A stretch of 64,000 nt of DNA from Lepas anatifera (lineage: Eukaryota > Arthropoda > Thecostraca > Lepadidae): assembly GCA_034440635.1 (NCBI GenBank), contig JAOTON010001943.1, forward strand, positions 153,956 through 217,955. The letters are read 5' to 3'. The position numbers were made by a program, and so were the translations under genes. The notes under the pieces were generated by a model. The model saw nothing but the letters and a program-made list of their open reading frames with translations, searched no databases and was not told the origin of the DNA. Numbering within the stretch: the first letter of the stretch is position 1; the number at the start of each line of letters is the position of its first letter. Positions 31,299 through 40,967 of this stretch are shown one piece after another.

Positions 31299-32705
31299 TC
31301 CGCAGGAAAGTTTCCCTGGCTGGCAAGGCTGGAACATGGTAGGATCCTGTGCTATTTGCGTATTAGGCGCATATCTGTTCCTCAGGTGACGTGTAAATCG
31401 TTCTAAGACCTGCGCAGTGCCGACGTACACCTTGTTGTCTTCATTTAGCCTGGTAATTGTTTTTTTAGCGTTATGCTCTCTTTCTAGACCTAAAAAGTAT
31501 TTTGATGGGTGTTCTGCCTCCTCGTGCCAATAAGTTTTGGACCGCAGCAGTAAGCCATCAATTTTAGGTTTGCGAAGACGTTCCAACTCTACCTGTAAAT
31601 CAACAATCGTACGGTTAGTTTCATTTGCATTACCTTCAGATACCCTGGATTCCAGATCTTTCATTTCTTGGATAATTTTGTTTTCGTTTTCTCTTTCTGT
31701 TCTTGCTTTTGCTTCGAGAATTGTATCGTTGCCCCCTATCATCATAAGCAAATTATCGAAGAACAGGGAATCATTGATGGTAAATTGAACCATTTGGTAC
31801 AAATTTAAGTCTTGGAGAAATTCACTGCTATAGACGGGAAGGGCATACTTGCGAACCTCTTCTGCATTTTGTGATCTAACCACACTTACATACTGTTCAT
31901 CTTTTAGTAGAGCAGAATTAAATTTCCAGAGTCCTGGACCTCGACTGGGTCCACTTCTCTCCATGGTCAGAACAACATGGTCATGATCACTTCTATATCC
32001 TGGTAATATGCTACATTCTTGAACTAGGTTAATATCGCACGCGTATACAAAAATCATGTCTAATCGCGCCCGCTTTGTTATCTCTTGTCGGTTACTCCAG
32101 GTGAACATTCTTGCGTCCGGATTTTGTATCCTCCAAATGTCTTTTAGGTCGTGTTTAACCATCAATCCAACTAGCTCGTCTCTAGAACGACGATTGTTCT
32201 CGGCACGGTAATTTACGGTGTCCAAATTTTGATTCAGCACTACGTTAAAGTCTCCACATATGATTGCATGATCTACTTCAATTTCACTTAAGAACTCATC
32301 AATGCTCGTGAAAAACCTGGGTTCATCATTTGAAGGACCATACAAACTGATCACACAGTATACTTCGTTTCCACTTTGAAATGTTACTGCAACAAAGTTA
32401 CCACGCTGGTCATAATTTTCCGAACAAATTTCAACTTGCAGCGACCTTTTAAATAAAATACCCACACCTCTAGAATTTCCTGTGTAGGAAGAGAAGAACG
32501 TTTTACCCCTCCAAATCATAGAAAAATAACGTTGCGATTTTACAGTGCAATGAAGATCCTGGAGGCATACTATATCATACTTTTCCTGTTTGAATAGATG
32601 GAACACATCGCGCCTTTTGTGTCGGTTAGCTAATCCACGGCAATTCATGGACACAATTTTGAGTACGGTGAGCTCTGTCATGATTCTATCCGATAGGGTG
32701 TGCAA
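31290..32705 (-). CDS. LINE ORF2 endonuclease domain (APE type) and linker
   Basis: The 471-codon frame encodes an apurinic/apyrimidinic-like endonuclease that nicks target DNA for retrotransposition. Visible motifs: SMNCRGL at 19-25, CLQD at 47-50, GVGILF at 80-85, GDFN at 151-154, RLDMIFV at 214-220, and SDHDH at 239-243. In most relatives the second motif has Glu (QET), so the Asp here is a possible weakening of a metal ligand. Residues about 330-450 are a charged linker with HPSKYFLGLERE, usual before the RT. The frame ends at a stop caused by a shift near 31,300. The first ATG was taken, and MTELTVLKIVSMN starting nine residues later would be equally good. Confidence 0.85.
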   Translation of the reverse strand: MHTLSDRIMTELTVLKIVSMNCRGLANRHKRRDVFHLFKQEKYDIVCLQDLHCTVKSQRYFSMIWRGKTFFSSYTGNSRGVGILFKRSLQVEICSENYDQRGNFVAVTFQSGNEVYCVISLYGPSNDEPRFFTSIDEFLSEIEVDHAIICGDFNVVLNQNLDTVNYRAENNRRSRDELVGLMVKHDLKDIWRIQNPDARMFTWSNRQEITKRARLDMIFVYACDINLVQECSILPGYRSDHDHVVLTMERSGPSRGPGLWKFNSALLKDEQYVSVVRSQNAEEVRKYALPVYSSEFLQDLNLYQMVQFTINDSLFFDNLLMMIGGNDTILEAKARTERENENKIIQEMKDLESRVSEGNANETNRTIVDLQVELERLRKPKIDGLLLRSKTYWHEEAEHPSKYFLGLEREHNAKKTITRLNEDNKVYVGTAQVLERFTRHLRNRYAPNTQIAQDPTMFQPCQPGKLSCGGA

Positions 32706-32734
32706 TACATTTCTCTTTTAGACATTTAGAACAG

Positions 32735-32968
32735 TTATTCATTCAACAGAACATTTTCATAAACTAGAAGACATGGTGGGACACAAAACATTGATCCTGG
32801 CACTTTGAGAGGGTAATATAGTGATTTATCATCTAGTGACCCTGAGATGCACCACTGGGTTTGCATGGGCTCAGATGACAACAAACTGTTGTCCAGCCGT
32901 TTCATACCATCGTAAACAACTACAGTAGCCAAGCAAGCCAAAAACACACGCAACATTTTCCTATACAT
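32735..32968 (-). other. Small open frame between the intermediate ORF and ORF2
   Basis: A 77-codon frame opens MYRKMLRVFLACLATVVVYD, with a hydrophobic N-terminal stretch, and ends 30 bp before ORF2. No family was recognised, and it may be chance. I record it because the 300-bp gap between ORFs is otherwise empty. Confidence 0.2.
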
Positions 32969-33000
32969 AGAAGCAGTCCTGTACTAACACAAAATACGCA

Positions 33001-33414
33001 TTAGTCGTTCTTCCTGCGGACGTTGACTGCAGTGCAGAAGCTCCTTATGTCGCCCGCTGTGCGCCGGCGAAGGCCATCACTCCTACCGGCAGATCTTGGA
33101 AGCTGACTTTGCGATGCTTCGCCAGGAGTTGGCCATCGGGTCTCACTCTGTACAGCAGGCCTTCCTACCGTCTCTCTGGGTTCTGCTTGCTCTTCTCTCC
33201 TGTCTTCTCTTCTGGAGCTACCCGCTGCCACAGAGTTGACAGAGCTGAGCTGAGCTGAGCCCCAGAGCTGAGTGTCTCTTCCTTCTACTCTCCGCCCATT
33301 TGTCTCGTTTATCGGTACATTGTACACTGGCGGAGGCGGGGAATAATATGACTGTAACAGTCTTCTCTCTCCTCTTCTTTCTATTTCAGATGCTTGTGCT
33401 CTCGGTTCTGTCAT
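33001..33414 (-). CDS. Intermediate LINE frame, Arg/Ser/Pro-rich
   Basis: A 137-codon frame lies between ORF1 and ORF2. It starts MTEPRAQASEIERRGERRLL just 12 bp after the reconstructed ORF1 stop at 33,427-33,429. It is rich in Arg, Ser, Glu and Pro (YYSPPPPVY early, SRREDRREEQAEPRE in the middle) and ends in VRRKND. No zinc finger or RRM is visible. It could be a separate third ORF read by reinitiation, or a disordered tail of ORF1 detached by a stop. The gap of about a dozen bases favours coupled translation, which is inference. Confidence 0.4.
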   Translation of the reverse strand: MTEPRAQASEIERRGERRLLQSYYSPPPPVYNVPINETNGRRVEGRDTQLWGSAQLSSVNSVAAGSSRREDRREEQAEPRETVGRPAVQSETRWPTPGEASQSQLPRSAGRSDGLRRRTAGDIRSFCTAVNVRRKND

Positions 33415-33426
33415 CGTTGGTGTCGA

Positions 33427-34326
33427 TCAGCTGTTCTGGTTTAGAGGGCCTGTAGCTCTCTCACGTTCGTTTTCTTCGGTGTTGGTGCTTCCATTTTGTC
33501 CTGAGGTGGTTAATCGGTTGATTAACCGCTGAAGGGCCTCGCCGCTGTGAACCGGCACTAGTTGTGCACCGTCTGACTCCACGTAGAACACGGGGCCAGA
33601 ACGTGTGTTTACTACCTTGAGTAGTTCGCCTACGCTTAAGCTTCAGGAGCTCGCCATGCCAGTCTTGCCTCCTGTCAGTTAGCCTTTCCCGGACAAAGAG
33701 GCCTGTTCCACGGAGCCTGGTCTTGCCACGAAAAATCTGGTCCCTGTTAGAACCAGGGAAACAGTGCGTGAAACGCACCCAGATTTCGCCTCTGTTGCGG
33801 TGAACCTCCCTTATTTGATTTGGGTCTAGGCGGAAGCCCATGAGAGCCAGCAGCATCTCATGTAGAAGGCGAGGGGCATCTTCAGGCTTATCGCCTCTGG
33901 TAAGTTTGGGAATTGCTGGTCCAGAGAAGATTAGCCAGTCTAGTAGCTTCTCCTGTTCAGACGAGTCCAGCTGTCCTTCCACAGCTCTGAGGCGTAACTG
34001 GCACTGTTCCAACTCTGCTTTAGCCACTGATACCTTTCTTTCGGCTTCAGATAGTCTCGGACACACTACCTCGTTAGTTGTTAGGGCAAAGTCCATGGAC
34101 TCCTCCACTGAACTGATTCTGTTTTCGATTTCCTTCTTTATTTGGTCGGTTATTTCTCTTCTGTTTCGCACTAGTTCCTGTGCTATAAATTTCTTCAGCT
34201 CATCTATTTTAGTGTCGTCGATAGTTGATTCGTGATCCTCCATTGAATCTTCTTCTCGGAGTCGCTCACCGCGCGAGTTTTTTCATTTCCTTTTTCTAGT
34301 GGGTTGGGGTTCTTTCGCTTGCCCAT
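33427..34326 (-). pseudogene. LINE ORF1 (RNA-binding chaperone type), frame-shifted
   Basis: The longest continuous part is 33,461-34,243, with a coiled coil at about residues 25-95 (FIAQELVRNRREITDQIKKE ... LSEAERKVSVAKAELEQCQ). An RNA-binding middle follows: LLDWLIFSGPAIP and EVHRNRGEIWVRF. Upstream in another frame an ATG at 34,326 opens a basic stretch, GKRKNPNPLEKGNEK, that is the likelier natural N terminus, so a shift lies near 34,243. Near 33,640 a second shift moves the C-terminal part (NTRSGPVFYVESDG) out of frame, and in its own frame it ends at the TGA at 33,427. The overall plan matches L1-type ORF1: coiled coil, RRM-like and C-terminal domain. Confidence 0.7.
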
Positions 34327-34410
34327 GCTTGTTTTTCCAGTCAAAACCTTCTACTGAGATACTTGAGACCAGCAAAAACGGCTCCCAGTAAGACAGCGGC
34401 AAAACTGGTG

Positions 34411-34498
34411 CGCCCTTCCAGTCTCGAACCGGGGACCTCTCGCTCCGATCAGCCTCATATGATCTGCCAATCCCCTGTACCACTCGGCTACGCGCCCC
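34411..34498 (-). repeat. tRNA-like sequence (long variable arm type) upstream of the LINE
   Basis: On the minus strand GGGGCGCGTAGCCGAGTGG holds a perfect A box (TAGCCGAGTGG), and 88 nt span to a B box GGTTCGAGACT. The spacing suits a class II tRNA (Leu/Ser type) with a long variable arm. The acceptor ends do not pair and the T stem has only four pairs, so it is not a functional tRNA. It stands 85 bp before the putative ORF1 start and in the same orientation, so it may be either a promoter-like leader of the LINE or the remains of its target. Confidence 0.6.
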
Positions 34499-34813
34499 GA
34501 AGGAAACATCGCATTCTTTGTCCGAGTGTTTTTTTACTCATGGTGCACTGCAGCGTAAGAAGCACTAATATGGCGACAGACGGGTTCACCCTCATCTGCG
34601 ACTGACTCTAACGACCTAAGGTCAGCCGCGTACAGTGTCTCTACTGAGTGAACGGTGTTCTACAAACAATCTAGGACATTTCTTTCGGGTTTCACACATA
34701 TCACTCTGCCGTTAAAAAGGTTTAAACGGCCATAGTCCAGAAAATTCACCGGAGCCCACACCACCCAACCAAGCGGGGCATCAGTGAATAATTTTTCAAG
34801 TTGATACTCTTAC
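34499..34813. other. Unassigned sequence
   Basis: No gene or repeat recognised between the tRNA-like sequence and the hAT copy. Confidence 0.3.
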
Positions 34814-35555
34814 CAGAGTTGTGCAACTCGCGAGTCAGAGTCGGAGTTTAACTCAAATTCCGACTCATTCGACTATGAGTTGAGTTGAGATGAGTCGAAA
34901 AAATTAGACACGTGAGTTGAGTTGAGTTGAGTCGGTTCACAACATGTCAATGAGTTGAGTTGAGTTGAGTTGTGAAGGCAGCGAGTCAAATGAGTTGACG
35001 AAAAAAGTTGGCTCAACAGGTAAGCATGTGAAGTAAAAGTGTTTGAATTTGCGTACCTGTTGCAAGCCTCCTTTAATCTCCTTTAAATAATGTTTCAGTC
35101 AAGCGTTTCAATTGTTTAAATCAAAGTTTCAATTCTTTTCAATATATCAATAATTCTACAGTTCAATTCCTTATTTTAAAGGTCCATCCTGATCCGGCCA
35201 GAAGAAATCCCTAGACACAAATAATACATGCACTCGAAAAATTAAACAGGTTCCCATCACTGGCCTTGTCTTAAACATTTCAAATGGTGGAACGCATCAC
35301 AAAATACATTTCAAATCTCTCAAAAACTTCTCATCTTCAATATTTAACATTACTTCTTTACTTCAAGCCCTGCAATAGCACACGTCGTCGCTGGTTGTTG
35401 TTTTCAGTAGTCGTCGACCGACTGAGAATAGTGTCCACCATTGCTGTCTTTGAAGAACGAATTCAACCAAGTATAGGCTCAAGCTTAGGTAGCTCCAGGG
35501 CAAAAATTGTAATTGTCACGTGATAATTTATACAGTAATGCAAATATTTGTTGTG
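34814..35555 (+). mobile_element. hAT element X, copy 1, right end missing
   Basis: It starts CAGAGTTGTGCAACTCGCGA and runs through a subterminal region full of GAGTT and GACTC pentamers, then matches 41,700-41,780 and 44,650-45,110 of copy 2 to about 35,555. Shared strings include GCGTTTCAATTGTTTAAATC and GGTTCC.ATCACTGGCCTTG. This copy lacks the 2.9-kb foldback insertion of copy 2 and so provides an empty site. The match stops at a GC-rich block, so the right terminus is lost. Confidence 0.75.
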
Positions 35556-35810
35556 TGACGGGGGCGCTGGGGTCGCGGGGCGCGTCGCACGGTGCGAGTC
35601 GGGCTCTGTCGTCGCCGCTGATGTTGTTGTTGCTGTCCGGGCCGACCTCTCGGTGGTCCGCTGTGGCGGCTGCTCGTGGCCGTGACCCGCTCGCTCACGA
35701 TGGTGGCGACGTCGCGCCCGCTCCCAGCATCACACTAAATTTTATTAGAGAGAGGTCGTGCTCGTCGCGTGCGCGGTCAGGTGGCGGGCCGAGTGGACGG
35801 TGGGAAGTTT
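35556..35810. other. GC-rich junction before the satellite
   Basis: CpG-rich sequence (GCGGGGCGCGTCGCACGG and similar). The short frame 35,513-35,845 spans three unrelated segments and is not called. Confidence 0.3.
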
Positions 35811-36835
35811 TCGGGAGCCAATGGGCCCGAAGGCTAGAAGGATAGTACCGGGTTACTAAGACGGGCGGGAGGAGTGATGTAAATTGACGGTCGGTTCAAG
35901 GGCAATCACAGTGCACGTTTCGGCGCCTCCGTGACCCCCAGGAAGAGGAGAGCCGCCATGACTCTCTTTCGGGAGCCAATGGGCCCGAAGGCTAGAATAA
36001 TAGTGCCGGATTACTGAGGCAGGTGGTTAAAGTGATGTAGAGTAAAGGTCGGTTCAAGGGCAATCACAGTGCACGTTTCGGCGCCTCCGTGACCCCCCAG
36101 GAAGAGGAGAGCCGCCATGACTCTCTTTCGGGAGCCAATGGGCCCGAAGGCTAGAAGGATAGTGCCGAGTTACTCAGACAGGCGGTTAAAGTGATGTAGA
36201 GTAAAGGTCGGTTCAAGGGCAATCACAGTGCACGTTTCGGCGCCTCCGTGACCCCCAGGAAGAGGAGAGCCGCCATGACTCTCTTTCGGGAGCCAATGGG
36301 CCCGAAGGCTAGAAGGATAGTACCGGGTTACAAAGACGGGCGGGAGGAGTGATGTAAAGTGACGGTCGGTTCAAGGGCAATCACAGTGCACGTTTCGGCG
36401 CCTCCGTGACCCCCAGGAAGAGGAGAGCCGCCATGACTCTCTTTCGGGAGCCAATGGGCCCGAAGGCTAGAATAATAGTGCCGGATTACTGAGGCAGGTG
36501 GTTAAAGTGATGTAGAGTAAAGGTCGGTTCAAGGGCAATCACAGTGCACGCTTCGGCGCCTCCGTGACCCCCAGGAAATGGAGAGCCGCCATGACTCTCT
36601 TTCGGGAGCCAATTGGCCCGAAGGCTAGAAGGATAGTGCCGAGTTACTGAGACAGGCGGTTAAAGTGATGTAGAGTGAAGGTCGGTTCAAGGGCAATCAC
36701 AGTGCACGTTTCGGCGCCTCCGTGACCCCCAGGAAGAGGAGAGCCACCATGACTCTCTTTCGGGAGCCCATGGGCCCGAAGGCTAGAAGGATAGTACCGG
36801 GTTACTAAGACGGGCGGGAGGAGTGATGATGGCAC
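35811..36835 (+). repeat. 158-bp satellite with three-unit higher-order structure
   Basis: TCGGGAGCCAATGGGCCCGA begins units at 35,811, 35,969, 36,128, 36,286, 36,444, 36,602 and 36,760, a period of 158 bp with one unit of 159. Units 1, 4 and 7 share GGATAGTACCGGGTTAC. Units 2 and 5 share AATAATAGTGCCGGATTAC. Units 3 and 6 share GGATAGTGCCGAGTTAC. This gives an A-B-C order repeated every 475 bp. The shared part includes GTGCACGTTTCGGCGCCTCC. The last unit is cut at about 36,835. Confidence 0.95.
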
Positions 36836-37344
36836 TCGCCTGAAATGGCGCTTCCCACCCTCCCCCAGAATGCTCACCGAAAGGATTTTACGCCCACCTG
36901 ATGAAAAAAGTGGCGCCTCCTGCTCCGGATGGCGCCCCCCGGGAAGGTGCCCCCCTCCGATTGGCAATCCTGGATCTGCCTATGGATCGGTCACTGTTCA
37001 AGAGCAAACAATTCACAGGAAAAGCAGGAAAATATCAAATGTTAGCGGGGAGTGGTGCGGCCAAGATAATTGATGATGCTACCACATTTTTGTTGTTATG
37101 TGGATAAAATTATTTGGTGGCCACACGGGATTGGAAGGGCACTCCTGGCTTCCTATGAAATGGGCAGTGTGCTAAAAGAATATTTCGTCAAGTCAATATC
37201 AAATTATCAAAATTTAGTTTTTTACAGTGCACTGTTCACTGCAGTGATACAAGAGTGCTCTGTCCTTTTTCTGTGGATTTATGACAACCGGTAGGGGGTC
37301 GGTTTTAGCCTCAAATATGGCTTTTGTGGTACTTATTCCGCAAT
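36836..37344. other. Transposon-end-like and unassigned sequence
   Basis: 36,900-36,990 (GCGCCCCCCGGGAAGG ... AATCCTGGATCTGCC) resembles a transposon tip also seen near 8,830, 18,550 and 47,645. The rest is AT-rich without recognised features. Confidence 0.35.
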
Positions 37345-37700
37345 TTGGCCGCCCCGGTAGCTCAGTTGGTAGAGCTTCGGGCTCCGGCCCGCTGCTGAGA
37401 AGCATGCAGTGGCAGTGCATGTCCAGGCTTGGGATAGGTTCCCCTGAGACGCTCCGGCGCTCAATCGTTTGCCCGACGTAGGTCGGCTGGCAACTGACTG
37501 ATGAGAGGGTGACCTGAGCGAGTCGGCCATCCCTGTGCTTTGTGGGCGGCTTAACTTTGGCTTCTAAAGTAACCCTTCATTGTGGGCGTTGCTCGTTCGG
37601 GTGGTGGGGTCGGGTTCTCAGTGACAAGTCCCTTGAGGAGTTTTGTGAGACTCAGACTCCAGCAGCCGTACTGGGAAGAACTTGGACGAAATTTATAAAA
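37345..37700 (+). mobile_element. tRNA-derived SINE, second family
   Basis: The head GCCCCGGTAGCTCAGTTGG carries a clear A box (TAGCTCAGTTGG), but the B box is weak (GGTTCCCCTGAGA near 37,438). The body at 37,480-37,650 contains GGCTGGCAACTGACTG, GGGTGACCTGAG, GGGCGTTGCTCGTTCGGGTG and AAGTCCCTTGA. It matches 42,572-42,790 (plus) and the complement of 63,095-63,215. A-rich tail to about 37,700. Confidence 0.75.
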
Positions 37701-37967
37701 AAATTAGCGCAAATAAAATTTGACCCATTTGGCCTTTTTTCAAACCCAGTTTGGCCTTTTTCCGTCGAAAAAAACTCGCAGTCCTGGGCAGCATCTTTAA
37801 TCTTTAGAATACGGAATAACAAAAATTGGGAGACATTTAACACTAGCACGTCTAAATTTTATTAACGCACCCCTCCAAATGGGGGTTTGATCCCCGAATA
37901 CACTATAACGGCCAGCACAAGAAAATCTCCCCCCCACTGAGTTTCCCTTAAAAAAATGATCTGCTTT
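37701..37967. other. Unassigned sequence
   Basis: AT-rich sequence between the SINE and the GGCGCC array, without recognised features. Confidence 0.3.
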
Positions 37968-40250
37968 GCTCTCCAGGGGGCGCCATTCCTATCCATGGGT
38001 GCTTATTCTTTCCAGAGGGGGCGCCTTTTCTCTCCGGAGGGGGGGAGGGGGTGCCTTTTGCTATCCAGGGGTGGCTGTGCTAACCAGGGGCGCATATGAT
38101 ATGATATCCAGGGGCGCCGTTGCTCTTTTTAGGGGCGCCTCTGCCGCCCAGGGGTGCCTATGCTATCCAGAGAGTGTCTTCTGTCCATGGGGCGCTTCTG
38201 CTATCTGGGGCGCCTTTAGTATCAAAGGGCGTATTTGCTGTTTGGGGCGCCTATGCTATCCAGAGGGCGCCCGTGCTGTCCAGGGAGCGCGATTGCTATT
38301 CAAGGGAGCTTATGATATCCAGAGGGGTGACTTTGCTCTATGGGGGAGGGCGCCTCTTAGTGTACAGGAGTGCCTGTGCTAACCAGAGGGCGCCTATGCT
38401 ATCCAGGGGCGTCGTTACTCCTCAATTGGGGGTGCCTTTTCTGTCCAGGGGCGCCTCTGCTGTTTAAGGGTCGCCTTTGCTATCCAGAGGGGCGCCTTTA
38501 CTCAAAAGGGGGGGTGGGCGCCTTTTGCTGTCCAGGGCGCAGCTTTGATGTCAGGGGGCGCCATTCATATTGAAAGTGTATTTTATTTTACACAGAGGAT
38601 ACTACCTCTTCAGATAGGTGATGTGTCTGATTTTCTCTTGACCGGCCGGGGGCGCCGGCCAAATCCGGGGGTGCCACCCAAATGAGTGGGGGCCTCCCCG
38701 GACAAGGTCAAAACCAGGTGTGCAAAAATATACTTTTGTACACCATCATTTTTTCAAGGTGTGCAACTGCACACCCTGTCCCGCGGAATCCGCCGTCCCT
38801 GCCGCCGTTGCTCTCCGGGGGAGTCTTTTTCTCTCCAGGAGGCACCTCTGCGCCCCAGGGGCGCCTTTCCTATCCAAGGGCGCCTATACTATCCAGGAGA
38901 GCGCCTTTTCTCTGCGGTGGGCGCCTTTTGCTGTCCAGGGGTGCCTGTGCTAACCACGGGGCGCATGTGATATCCAGAGCGCCCTTTCTCTTCTTCGGAG
39001 GTGCATTGGCTATCCAGGAGGCGCCTACGCTATCCAAGGGCGCCTATGCTATCCAGAGGGGCACCTTTGCTCCATGGGGGCGCCTTTTGCTTTCCAGGGC
39101 GCAGCTTTGATGTCAAGGGGTGCCATTCATATTTGGAAATGTCTTCCTCACAGAGGATCCCACCTCTTTAGGTAGGCGGTGATCAGGCTTGATTTTCTCT
39201 GACCGGCCGAGGGCGCCGGCCAAATCCGGGGGTGCCACCCAAATCCGTATCGGGGGGGCCTCTCCGGGCATGGTCAAAGCCAGGTATGCAAAAATATACT
39301 TTTGCACACCATTATTTTTTTCATGGTGTGCAGCTGCACACCCTGTTCCGCGGAATCCGCCGTCCCTTCCGCCCCTGCTCTCCAGGGAGCGCCTTTGCTA
39401 TTCAAGGGAGCTTATGTTATTCAGAGGGGTGCCTCTGCTCTATGGGGGGGCGCCTTTTGGTGTACAGGAGTGCCTGTGCTAATCAGAGGGCGCCTATGCT
39501 ATCCAGGGGCGTCGTTATTCCTCTACTGGGGGCGCCTTTTTCTATCCAGGGGCGCCTCTTACTGTCTAGGGGGCGCCGTTTTCTATCCAGGGGCGCATAT
39601 GCTTTCCAGGGGCGCCTATGCTATCCAGAGGGGCGCCTTTACTCAAGGGGGGCGCCTTTTGCTTTCCAGGGCGCAGCTTTGATGTCAAGGTGCGCCATTC
39701 ATGTATGAAAATGTCTTTTTCACAGAGGATCCTACCTCTTTGGATAGGCGGTGATTAGGCTTAATTTTCTCTGACCGGCCGGGGGCGCCGGCCACAAATC
39801 CGGGGGTGCCACCCAAATCTGTGGGGGGGGGCGCCTCTCCGGACTAGGTCAAAAACAGGTGTGCGAGAAAATACTTTTGCACACAAACATTTTTTCAAGG
39901 TGTGCAACTGCAGACCCTGTCCCGCGGAATCCGCCGTCCCTGCCGCCGTTGATCTCCGGAGGGTGTCTTTTTCTCTCCAGAAGGCACCTCTGCTCTCCAG
40001 GGGGCACCTTTCCTACCCAAGGGCGCCTATGTTATCCAGGGGGCGCCAATTATCTGTGGGGGGCGCCTTTTGATGTCCAGGGGGCGCATGTGATATCCAG
40101 GGGCGCCGTTTCTCTTCTTGGGAGGCACCTCGGCTGGCCAGGTGTCTACGCTATCCAAGGGCGCCTATGCTACCCAGAGGGGCGCCTTTACTCAAGGGGG
40201 GCGAATTTTGCTGCCCAGGGCGCGGCTATGATGTAAGGGGGCGCCATTAA
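37968..40250 (+). repeat. Degenerate GGCGCC array 2 (unit about 20-24 bp)
   Basis: The units have the form AGGGGCGCCTATGCTATCC, the same motif as at 10,843-12,340. Three blocks (37,968-38,575, 38,810-39,125, 39,365-39,705) and a fourth at about 39,950-40,250 alternate with a conserved spacer. Many frames stay open throughout (for example 38,120-38,467, 39,232-39,708 and 39,859-40,236) in more than one register, so I treat them as composition artefacts. Confidence 0.85.
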
Positions 40251-40735
40251 TATATGAGAATGTCTATTTTTCACAGAGGATCCTACCTCTTCAGGTAGGC
40301 GGTAATTAGGCTTGATTTTCTCTGACCGGCCGGGGGCGCCGGCTGAGGCCGGGGGAGGTCGCGCCTGCCTGGACAAAGCCAAAACAAGGGGTGCAAAAGG
40401 ATACTTTTGCACCACTTGAAAAAAACGAGTGGTGCAACTGCACCACTTGCACCCTGGAATCCGCCGTCCCTGTCCATGGGGCGGATTTGATGACAGTTAT
40501 ATTTGGAAGTCGATTTTATTTTACACAGAGGGTACTACCTCTTCAGGTACGCGGTGTTTAGGTCTGATTTTCTCTTGACCGGAAGGGGTGCCGCTCAAAT
40601 CCGGGGGTGGGGGGGGCGCCACCCTAGACCAGGTCAAAACCGGGTGTGCAAAAAGATACTTTTGCACACCCTCATTTTTCAGGGTGTGCAGCAGCACACC
40701 TTGCCCCCCGGAATCCGCCGTCCCTGGCAGCTGCG
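38560..40735 (+). repeat. Higher-order units of about 560 bp containing the palindromic GGTGTGCA spacer
   Basis: CACAGAGGAT/GGTACT marks the spacer at 38,591, 39,149, 39,721, 40,272 and 40,524, with spacings of 558, 572, 551 and 252 bp. Each spacer continues through CTCTGACCGGCCGGGGGCGCC. An ACTTTTGCACACC arm and a GGTGTGCAACTGCACACC palindrome follow (perfect as GGTGTGCAGCTGCACACC at 39,325-39,342), then GGAATCCGCCGTCCC. The last unit is short, having lost its GGCGCC block. A lone relative lies at 985-1,050 on the minus strand. Confidence 0.85.
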
Positions 40736-40967
40736 AGTGGACCAGTCAAGAGAGGGAGGAGCAGGTTCCACTCACGACGGCAAGACGGCTCGAAGTGCAT
40801 TCGCGGGTGTTTGTTTGCCGACGTAGCTGGCGTGGATCCAGCCCTCATCATCGCCTGTGTTTATATTGCAGACCATGGCCTGCAAGTTTGTAACCGACCC
40901 CAGTCATATCGAGGCTTACTGAAATGAGACGGCAGACCTGTAAGTCAGCCTATACTCATGGTGCCCC
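40736..40967. other. Sequence between satellite units and transposon-protein fragment
   Basis: TGTTTATATTGCAG|ACC at 40,860-40,875 and CAGACCT|GTAAGTCAG at 40,940 look like a splice acceptor and donor. A 67-bp exon between them would contain ATGGCCTGCAAG but also an early stop. I do not call an exon. Confidence 0.25.

Larger units (their letters stand above)
28781..34326 (-). mobile_element. Near full-length Tx1/L1-like LINE
   Basis: On the minus strand the order is ORF1 (33,427-34,326), an intermediate frame (33,001-33,414), ORF2 with endonuclease, reverse transcriptase and a C-terminal Cys/His motif (about 28,950-32,705), and a short 3' UTR. The 3' UTR ends in AATAAA (28,791-28,796) and a brief TGTAATG repeat. 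The APE-type endonuclease at the N terminus of ORF2, the L1-type RT, and a C-terminal CTFC ... H finger point to the L1/Tx1 group. At least four frame changes interrupt ORF2 and two interrupt ORF1. Ends are approximate and no target duplication was found. Confidence 0.8.

Noticed and set aside
33840..34235. 131-codon plus-strand frame
   Set aside because: Antisense shadow of LINE ORF1.
34411..34498. Functional tRNA-Leu/Ser gene
   Set aside because: The acceptor ends are not complementary and the T stem is incomplete.
35811..36835. CRISPR-like array
   Set aside because: Units are 158 bp, contiguous, with no short repeat and spacer alternation, in an animal genome.
38120..39708. Periodic protein frames (GAYAIQ, LLSRGA) in the GGCGCC array, looking like a repeat protein
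   Set aside because: Open in several frames at once, unit length not consistently a multiple of three, no start context and no conserved peptide spacing.
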